Source: Clostridia bacterium
GTDB lineage: Bacteria; Bacillota; Clostridia; Oscillospirales; Acutalibacteraceae
Direction: 5' to 3'
Assembly: GCA_900752115.1 (NCBI GenBank)
Contig: CAADUC010000049.1
Coordinates: forward strand, 1-11,137
DNA: 11,137 nt
The notes under the pieces are model-generated. The model made no database searches and was not told the DNA's origin. It was given only the letters and a program-made list of their open reading frames with translations. The position numbers were made by a program, and so were the translations under genes. Positions 6,531 to 11,137 of this stretch are shown here, piece by piece (position 1 is the stretch's first letter; the number at the start of each line of letters is the position of its first letter).

Positions 6531-6547
6531 CTTACGTTTTTCTTACG
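6531..6547. repeat. Tandem CTTACG hexamers at an 11-base period, at the vanS stop
   Basis: CTTACG occurs at 6531-6536 and again at 6542-6547 (CGTAAG on the minus strand), spaced one helical turn apart with T-rich sequence between. The second copy includes the vanS stop codon. Direct half-sites at about one turn are the usual DNA target layout of OmpR-family regulators such as VanR. The location, 240 bases upstream of the vanG promoter and before a terminator, is unusual for an activator site, so this could be chance. Confidence 0.3.
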
Positions 6548-7673
6548 GAGAAGGCGGGGGAGGCGTCTGGCTCCGCGGCAGCGTGACGGTAAACACAATC
6601 CGGTTGTCTTCGCTGGCGGCACAGATGGAACCGCCGTGCAGGCGAACGATTTCCTTTGCAATTGCAAGGCCGAGCCCGGCCCCGCCGCTTGCGCTGGAAC
6701 GGGAGGAGTCGAGGCGGAAGAACTGCTCGAAAATGCGGTCGAGCTTTTCCCTCGGAATGGTGGGACCGCTGTTTTCAAAGCGCAGCGTGATGAGTCCGCG
6801 CGTTTCCTCTCCGCTGACCCGGATCTCCGTATCCGGAAAGCTGTAAAAATTGGCGTTGCGCAGGAGGTTGTCGAAAACGCGGGCCAGCTTGTCCGGATCG
6901 CATTCGCACGGCATCTGCGGCGGCAGCTCAAGCGTGTACCGCAGATGCTTTTCCGCGAAGGAGGGTTCGAATTCGCTGCACGTCTGCTCAAGCATTCGCG
7001 TGAGATCGACGGTGGTGAGTTCAAGCGTCAGGTGAGACAGATTAAAGCGGGTGATTTCAAAAAATTCGTTAATCAACTCTTCGAGACGCTCGGCTTTGTC
7101 GAGAGCGATTCCCGTGTACCGGGCGCGCAGCTCCGGCGAAATCTGCGGTTCATCGCGCAGGAGTGTCAGGTAGCCGATCACGCTTGTCAGAGGCGTCTTA
7201 AGGTCATGCGCAAGATATACGATGAGGTCGTTTTTTCTCTGCTCGGCTTCCCGCATGGCGGCCTCGCTGCGAAGAGCGTCCTGCCGCACCGCGTTGAGCC
7301 GGTCGGCGACGGGGGACAGCAGCTCCGGCAGCTCAATGGGGCGTGTGGGTTCCCGGGCAAGCTGCTGTGAGGCCTCCACCAGGTTATCGATGAAGCGCAG
7401 AGGCTTGCGAATAAAATAAACGGTAATGAACAGCAGCCCTACAATCAGCGCAATGAGGAAGAGAAGCTGAAAATAGTTTCTTACCCAATCGAGAAAGGGA
7501 TAAATCAGCTCTGTGCCGTACCAGGTGCGCGAGGAGACGATCATTACGCCCAACAGACAGATAAGCGGCAAGCCGATGCAGTAGGCAAGGAGGCTCAGCA
7601 GATACTGAAACAGAATCTGACGGGACAGAGCGTTATCCAGCCCGCGTTTTTTCTTCCGTATTTGCTTATTCAA
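6543..7673 (-). CDS. vanS: VanS: membrane sensor histidine kinase
   Basis: This sensor kinase should respond to glycopeptide or cell-wall stress and phosphorylate VanR. With the TTG start at 7673 it has 376 residues. Two transmembrane segments (about 20-47 and 68-88) flank a short outer loop of about 20 residues. HAMP-like sequence follows to about 140. The H-box YLAHDLKTPLTSVIGY contains phospho-acceptor His156, the N-box is DNLLRNANFYS (268-278), and G-boxes include ENSGP (300-304) and GAGLGLAIAK (331-340). The C-terminus is proline-rich (QTPPPPSP). There is no ATG at a sensible place: the in-frame ATG at 7730 would overlap the conserved VanR C-terminus by 65 bases, whereas TTG at 7673 has GGGGGGTGGG eight bases upstream and overlaps the vanR stop by eight bases. 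The start is therefore inferred. VanS identity comes mainly from context. Confidence 0.9.
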   Translation of the reverse strand: MNKQIRKKKRGLDNALSRQILFQYLLSLLAYCIGLPLICLLGVMIVSSRTWYGTELIYPFLDWVRNYFQLLFLIALIVGLLFITVYFIRKPLRFIDNLVEASQQLAREPTRPIELPELLSPVADRLNAVRQDALRSEAAMREAEQRKNDLIVYLAHDLKTPLTSVIGYLTLLRDEPQISPELRARYTGIALDKAERLEELINEFFEITRFNLSHLTLELTTVDLTRMLEQTCSEFEPSFAEKHLRYTLELPPQMPCECDPDKLARVFDNLLRNANFYSFPDTEIRVSGEETRGLITLRFENSGPTIPREKLDRIFEQFFRLDSSRSSASGGAGLGLAIAKEIVRLHGGSICAASEDNRIVFTVTLPRSQTPPPPSP

Positions 7674-8361
7674 TGGTGTAACCCACCCCCCAGACGGTCT
7701 TGACAAATTTCGGCCTGCGGCTCGGCTCATGCATCTTTTCCCGCAGGCGTGCGATATGGGTCATCACGGTGTTGTTGCTGTCCATGAACTTTTCGCCCCA
7801 TACCGCCTCGAACAATTCCTCGCTGGAGACGACACAGCCGCGGCGCTCGCACAGGTACCACAGAATGGAAAACTCAATCGGCGTCAGATTCAGCTCTTCG
7901 CCGAACAGCGTACATTTGTGGTTTGATTTCGTGATACACAGTCCGCGAAACTCAAATTCTTCCGGCGCGCGGGGCGCAGTGTCCGCGCTGTTGTAGCGGG
8001 TGCAGCGGCGAAGCTGCGTCTTGACGCGGGCGACAAGCTCCAGCGGATTGAACGGTTTGGTGATATAGTCGTCGGCCCCGAGCGTCAGGCCGGTGATCTT
8101 GTCCATGTCCTCGATCTTCGCCGTCAGCATCAGGATAGGAAAGAAATAGTCGCGCCGGATCTCACGGCAGAGAGAGAAGCCGTCAAGGTCGGGCAGCATC
8201 ACGTCGAGAATCGCCAGATCCGGCGGCGCGCTGCGCACCATCTCCAGAGCTTTTGCTCCGTTCTCGCATTTCTGTACGCGGAAGCCTTCATTTTTGAGGT
8301 AAACCTCCACCAGATCGGCGATTGACGTCTCGTCGTCCACCACCAGGATAGTTTCGTTCAT
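7666..8361 (-). CDS. vanR: VanR: OmpR-family response regulator
   Basis: This 231-residue regulator is the partner of the adjacent VanS kinase and the likely activator of the vanG promoter. The receiver domain (about 1-118) has the acidic pair Asp9/Asp10, phospho-acceptor Asp53 (in ILDVMLPD), Thr80 and Lys102 (in TKPFNP). The winged-helix DNA-binding domain (about 135-231) has LTPIEFSILWYL (159-170), a recognition-helix region near VMTHIARLREKM (199-210), and ends in VWGVGYTIE. The start at 8361 has GGAGGG about eight bases upstream; an in-frame codon at 8394 adds residues of no family likeness and lacks such a site. vanR is first in its operon and its stop overlaps the vanS start. Length and domains match the VanR type, but other OmpR regulators look alike, so context decides the name. 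Confidence 0.93.
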   Translation of the reverse strand: MNETILVVDDETSIADLVEVYLKNEGFRVQKCENGAKALEMVRSAPPDLAILDVMLPDLDGFSLCREIRRDYFFPILMLTAKIEDMDKITGLTLGADDYITKPFNPLELVARVKTQLRRCTRYNSADTAPRAPEEFEFRGLCITKSNHKCTLFGEELNLTPIEFSILWYLCERRGCVVSSEELFEAVWGEKFMDSNNTVMTHIARLREKMHEPSRRPKFVKTVWGVGYTIE

Positions 8362-8408
8362 GACTGTTCCCTCCGAAAGGATCAATTGCGGCAATGGAAG
8401 CCGACACT

Positions 8409-8437
8409 ATTGTAGCACAGTTTTCTCCGTTTCCCAA
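8409..8437 (-). promoter_or_regulatory. Promoter of vanR-vanS
   Basis: On the minus strand TTGGGA (8437-8432) and TACAAT (8414-8409) are 17 bases apart, with an extended -10 TG one base before TACAAT. Transcription would start near 8402, giving a leader of about 40 bases to the vanR ATG. This fits basal expression of the two-component system. I see no certain VanR box in it. Confidence 0.7.
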
Positions 8438-8662
8438 GAGCCTTTTTCTTTCCGACATGTTGTTTGCGGCGGCCCCACTCTGAAAAAACAGCTGCTCGTA
8501 TACAAACGGCGGAAAGAATATGATGGAAGACCGGCGGTTCGGGGGGAGGGCCGGCCGATATCCTCTCCGGTGATTTTCACTGTGCAGAGACCGACCGGGG
8601 GAGAGGGCTGGGGGAAAGCCCAAAGGGACTGCTGCAAACCGAATTGCTCAAACATTGCATGT
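8438..8662. other. Intergenic region upstream of vanR with G-rich tracts
   Basis: No gene is supported here. It lies between the galM terminator and the vanR promoter. The plus strand is strongly purine-rich in places: six G then AGGG at 8541-8550, a GGCCGGCC palindrome at 8549-8556, and G-runs at 8597-8601, 8605-8607, 8610-8614 and 8625-8627. A short GGGCT/AGCCC hairpin lies at about 8605-8621. Open frames on both strands lack ribosome binding sites and family likeness. Confidence 0.6.
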
Positions 8663-8712
8663 AAAAAGCGACCCTGAAAGAAAGCTCGAACAGCTTCTTT
8701 TCAGGGTCGCTT
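8663..8712 (-). terminator. Intrinsic terminator of the glk-galM operon
   Basis: A long hairpin pairs 8666-8680 with 8698-8712 (15 pairs, one G-U). After one mismatch (8681/8697) it continues 8682-8685 with 8693-8696, around the loop TCGAACA. On the minus strand a run of T (8667-8663) follows. It lies about 90 bases past the galM stop. No other minus-strand gene lies between, so it ends the glk-galM transcript. Confidence 0.9.
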
Positions 8713-8800
8713 CTCTTTGTTATTCCTGATGGGAATATATGTCGCTATTGCGCGTTTTCATTTTGCAGCCGGCTCTTTCCTGAACGCTGGCTCACGCTTT

Positions 8801-9850
8801 TTATCTGGTGAGGAAACGGTAAGCCGTGACGGTCTCGAATTTCTCGCCGGGCTGCAGGAAGTGGAAGGGGAACTCGGGATGGTTCGGCGAATCCGGGAAG
8901 AACTGCGTCTCCAGGCAAAATGCGCCGTGACTGACGAACGGCACACCGCCGTGGCCGATGCCGCTCAGACCGTTGGCCGTATAGAGCTGCATGCCGGGCA
9001 GATCGGTGTACGTCTCCATCACGCGGCCGCTGTCCGGCTCGTATGCTTCCGCGACCTTACGCAGGCCCTCGCCGCGAAGCACGTAGTTGTGGTCGTAACC
9101 GTGGCAGCGCTGGAGCATTGCGTCATCAGCGTCCATATCGCGTCCAATCGTCTTCGGCTCGTTGAAATCATACGGCGTACCAGCGATCGGGGTCAGCTCA
9201 CCGGTGGGGATCAGATCCTCGCGTACCGCTGTGATGGCGTCCGCATGAATCTGTAGCTCATGGGAGAGAATAGAACGGGACGGATCGCCGCTCAGGTTGA
9301 AGAATGCATGATTCGTCAGGTTAACGGCGGTGGGAGCGTCTGTCTCCGCGCGGTAAACAATGCGCAGCGTGTTGTCCTTCGTAACCGTGTAGGCGATTTC
9401 GACAGTCAGGTTGCCCGGATAGCCTTCTTCGCCGTCCGCGCTTGTGTAGGAGAACGTTACGCAGGGGCCTTCCGGCGTCTCGGAAGCGTCCTTCACGGTC
9501 CACAGGCGGTGGGCGAAGCCCGTCGGGCCGCCGTGCAGGGCGTTCTCACCGTTGTTCTTCGCGAGCGTGTACGTCTTGTCTCCGATGGAGAATTTGCCGC
9601 CCGCAATCCGGTTGGCGTACCGGCCGACCGCTGTTCCCTGGAAGTTTTCGGGATCGAGATACGGGTCAAGCGTGTCATGACCGAGAACGACGTTCGCTGT
9701 TTTTCCGTTGCGATCGGGAGCCTCCAGGCTCACAATGCGGCAGCCGAAGGGGATAATGGAGGCGCGCAGGCCGCCTTCTCCCTGCAGAAGAAACTGTTCT
9801 ACCGGCGTTCCGTCCGGCATTGCTCCAAACGGAGCCTTTGTAATGCTCAT
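8801..9850 (-). CDS. galM: Aldose 1-epimerase (galactose mutarotase)
   Basis: This 349-residue cytoplasmic enzyme should interconvert the alpha and beta anomers of glucose, galactose and related sugars. Family motifs in order are GRYANRI (76-82), ALHGG (104-108, His106 substrate-binding), NLTNHAFFNL (177-186, catalytic His181), GYDHN (251-255) and FCLETQFFPDSPNHPEFP (311-328, catalytic base Glu314). Length matches the family. GGGAGGA lies eight bases before the ATG. It is the second gene of an operon, 30 bases after the ROK glucokinase; a mutarotase would feed the anomer the kinase prefers, which fits sugar catabolism. The substrate could be wider than galactose. No galK or galT is in the window, so a general glucose or galactose role is equally possible. 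Confidence 0.95.
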   Translation of the reverse strand: MSITKAPFGAMPDGTPVEQFLLQGEGGLRASIIPFGCRIVSLEAPDRNGKTANVVLGHDTLDPYLDPENFQGTAVGRYANRIAGGKFSIGDKTYTLAKNNGENALHGGPTGFAHRLWTVKDASETPEGPCVTFSYTSADGEEGYPGNLTVEIAYTVTKDNTLRIVYRAETDAPTAVNLTNHAFFNLSGDPSRSILSHELQIHADAITAVREDLIPTGELTPIAGTPYDFNEPKTIGRDMDADDAMLQRCHGYDHNYVLRGEGLRKVAEAYEPDSGRVMETYTDLPGMQLYTANGLSGIGHGGVPFVSHGAFCLETQFFPDSPNHPEFPFHFLQPGEKFETVTAYRFLTR

Positions 9851-9880
9851 GCTGCAATCCTCCCAAAGAAATCGATTGAT

Positions 9881-10837
9881 TTATTCGCCCAGAAGAGCCG
9901 CGCCGATGATGCCGGCGTCGTTGCCGAGCTGTGCGCGGCAGATCTCAGTCTGCTTGGAACCGTTGGTGTAGTTGTATGTCTCCTTGTGGACCAGCTCGCG
10001 CAGCGGAGCGAGGAGCGTTTCTCCCTCGTTGCTGATGCCGCCGCCGATGCAGAGAATGTCCGGCTGGAAAATATTGATGCAGTTTGCAATGCCGCAGGCG
10101 AGGTAGGAGATATATTTGTCGACAATCGCCTGGCCCATCGGATCGCCGGCACGCATTGCGTCAAACGCCGTGCGGCCGTTGACGGTATCGAAGCTGCCGC
10201 CCGTAATTTCCCAGATAGGAGAGTCTTTCTTGTTGGCGTTCGCGGCCATCGCTTCACGCGTCATGCGGATCAGAGCGGTCGCGGAGGAATAGGCCTCCCA
10301 GCAGCCCTTGCGTCCGCAGGTGCAGTCTGCTCCGTTGCAGACGATGACGATGTGACCGAGCTCGCCGCCGGCAAAGTTCGAGCCGGAGTAAACCTGGCCG
10401 TTGATGATGATGCCGCCGCCCACGCCCGTGCCGAGCGTAATGGCGATGGCGTTGTCCGCACCCTTGAGCGCGCCGGCTTTGTATTCGCCGTAAGCGGCTG
10501 CGTTCGCGTCGTTCTCAATGATCACAGGACGGCCGAGCTTTTCCTGCAGCATGTCGCGGAGCTTGAAATTGTTCAGATACAGGTTGTTTGCGTATTCCAC
10601 AATACCGGTGGAACGGTTGATGGTGCCGGGGCAGCCGATGCCGATCCACGGCACGTCGTCCAGCGTAATGCCGGCGGTCTCGACGGCTTCCCGCGCTGCG
10701 GCGGCCAGATCGTCGATCAGGCCCTCGTCGCAGGGAACTCTTGTTTTGCGCTTTGCGCGGGCAATAATCTGATAGGACTCGCCCACAACGCCGACAGCGA
10801 TATTTGTTCCTCCAAGGTCAATTCCGAGATAATACAT
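9881..10837 (-). CDS. glk: ROK-family glucokinase
   Basis: This 318-residue cytoplasmic sugar kinase should phosphorylate glucose at C6 using ATP. GIDLGGTNIAVGVV (5-18) is the phosphate-1 ATP motif, ENDANAAAYGEY (108-119) includes catalytic base Asp110, TLGTGVGGG (134-142) is the second ATP motif, and HIVIVCNGADCTCGRKGCWE (162-181) carries the ROK zinc site (His162, Cys172, Cys174, Cys179). There is no N-terminal helix-turn-helix, so it is an enzyme and not a ROK repressor such as NagC or XylR. The start could be GTG at 10840 or ATG at 10837; ATG is chosen because GAGGAGG then has a better spacing of eight bases. It is the first gene of the glk-galM operon. Glucose is the most likely substrate, but fructose, allose or N-acetyl sugars are possible in this family. 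Confidence 0.92.
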   Translation of the reverse strand: MYYLGIDLGGTNIAVGVVGESYQIIARAKRKTRVPCDEGLIDDLAAAAREAVETAGITLDDVPWIGIGCPGTINRSTGIVEYANNLYLNNFKLRDMLQEKLGRPVIIENDANAAAYGEYKAGALKGADNAIAITLGTGVGGGIIINGQVYSGSNFAGGELGHIVIVCNGADCTCGRKGCWEAYSSATALIRMTREAMAANANKKDSPIWEITGGSFDTVNGRTAFDAMRAGDPMGQAIVDKYISYLACGIANCINIFQPDILCIGGGISNEGETLLAPLRELVHKETYNYTNGSKQTEICRAQLGNDAGIIGAALLGE

Positions 10838-10895
10838 CACAACATCCTCCTCGTGCTTTTAATCGTTCACAGAACATGGAGTCAAATCTCTTTTA

Positions 10896-10924
10896 AGTAT
10901 AGAGGATGCGGATGAAAATGTAAA
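10896..10924 (-). promoter_or_regulatory. Promoter of glk-galM
   Basis: On the minus strand TTTACA (10924-10919) and TATACT (10901-10896) are 17 bases apart. Transcription would start near 10889, about 50 bases before the glk start. It is back to back with the plus-strand promoter at 10938-10966; the two -35 boxes are only 13 bases apart. Confidence 0.75.
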
Positions 10925-10937
10925 GAGAAAAAAAGAT

Positions 10938-10966
10938 TTGTTCCCGTACGTCTTCTATGCTATAAT
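10938..10966 (+). promoter_or_regulatory. Promoter of the right-edge plus-strand gene
   Basis: TTGTTC (10938-10943) and TATAAT (10961-10966) are 17 bases apart, with an extended -10 TG at 10958-10959. Transcription would start near 10973, giving a leader of about 60 bases. Confidence 0.8.
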
Positions 10967-10980
10967 GTCGATAAAACTTA

Positions 10981-11016
10981 CCGTCGAAAGAGGGCGTTTG
11001 GACTGTCCTTCGGCGG
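10981..11016 (+). promoter_or_regulatory. Leader stem-loop ahead of the right-edge gene
   Basis: Bases 10981-10990 pair with 11007-11016 (eight consecutive pairs with one G-U, one mismatch, one further pair), enclosing a 16-base loop. The stem ends just before the purine-rich ribosome binding region at 11020-11030. No U-tract follows, so it is not a terminator. It may influence translation or RNA stability. The class is not recognised. Confidence 0.4.
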
Positions 11017-11030
11017 ACCGGAAAGAGGGA

Positions 11031-11137
11031 ATGGGTGCCGCAATGACAATACAAGAACTTCCGCAGTCGATGCAGAATCCTGAAACGCAGGCCTGGTTGG
11101 AAAGGCTGCGGAAAAGGCGGGCGGCTCTTGTCGGGAA
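11031..11137 (+). CDS. Unrecognised protein, N-terminal fragment only (runs off the window)
   Basis: An open frame starts at ATG 11031 or, in the same frame, at ATG 11043, and is still open at the edge. From 11043 it reads MTIQELPQSMQNPETQAW and continues LERLRKRRAALVG, a charged and probably helical stretch without a signal peptide or membrane segment. GGAAAGAGGGA ends directly at the first ATG: spacing is too short for 11031 and long for 11043, so the start is unsettled. A strong promoter with extended -10 upstream supports a real gene. I do not recognise the family from about 35 residues. It is divergent from glk. Confidence 0.6.
   Translation, partial: MGAAMTIQELPQSMQNPETQAWLERLRKRRAALVG

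Noticed and set aside
7674..7730. An ATG start for vanS at 7730
   Set aside because: It would overlap the conserved VanR C-terminal domain by 65 bases, and the added residues read as an out-of-frame copy of the VanR end.
8407..8655. An 82-codon minus-strand frame upstream of vanR, considered as a VanU-like or leader gene
   Set aside because: It has no helix-turn-helix, no ribosome binding site and a low-complexity Pro/Ser composition, and it ends inside the vanR promoter.
8717..9256. A 179-codon plus-strand frame next to the terminator
   Set aside because: It is antisense to galM and has no start signals.
9881..10837. A ROK-family transcriptional repressor
   Set aside because: The protein begins directly with the ATP-binding motif and lacks an N-terminal DNA-binding domain.
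9260..10915. A 551-codon plus-strand open frame
   Set aside because: It lies antisense to glk and part of galM, which have full family motifs. It has no family likeness and would cross the glk promoter. It reflects GC-rich codon use on the opposite strand.
1..11137. CRISPR arrays, tRNA or rRNA genes, insertion sequences, att sites
   Set aside because: I saw no regularly spaced direct repeats, no tRNA cloverleaf with conserved arms, no rRNA stretches, and no transposase, integrase or flanking terminal repeats.

Overview
The window looks like chromosomal DNA of a GC-rich, Gram-positive anaerobe of the Clostridia, most likely the Oscillospiraceae/Ruminococcaceae group. This is inferred from strong AGGAGG-type ribosome binding sites, consensus sigma-A promoters, an Mrp protein with an N-terminal CxxxCxxCxxxC cluster, and a compact vanG-type gene set of the kind known from Clostridioides difficile. 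No sequence search was possible, so the taxon is an inference.

Layout, left to right. Bases 1-276 have no clear gene: there is a weak possible minus-strand reading frame running off the edge and a three-way inverted-repeat structure. A minus-strand gene for a membrane-anchored Amidase_2 (N-acetylmuramoyl-L-alanine amidase) occupies 325-1053 and ends in a bidirectional terminator. Divergent from it, mrp (Fe-S carrier ATPase, 1331-2176, plus strand) starts behind a near-perfect promoter and a structured leader, and ends at a terminator shared with the convergent van genes.

The centre (2237-8361, minus strand) is a complete vanG-type glycopeptide-resistance cluster in the order vanR-vanS / vanG-vanXY-vanT. 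VanR and VanS form the two-component switch. VanT makes D-serine, VanG ligates D-Ala to D-Ser, and VanXY removes normal D-Ala-ending precursors, so peptidoglycan precursors would end in D-Ala-D-Ser, which vancomycin binds poorly. vanG-vanXY-vanT are joined by two ATGA overlaps. vanR-vanS is separated from them by a strong intrinsic terminator, and vanG has its own promoter with a good -10 and a poor -35, as expected of an activator-dependent promoter. VanU, VanW and VanY are absent. VanG carries an unusual low-complexity C-terminal tail of about 55 residues.

The right part is a sugar-metabolism operon on the minus strand: a ROK-family glucokinase followed 30 bp later by aldose 1-epimerase (galM), with a clear promoter at one end and a long terminator at the other. 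A divergent plus-strand gene with its own promoter and a leader hairpin starts at about 11031 and runs off the window.

I see no insertion sequence, transposase, integrase, CRISPR array, tRNA or rRNA. The van cluster therefore shows no visible mobility signature here and may be an intrinsic chromosomal locus.
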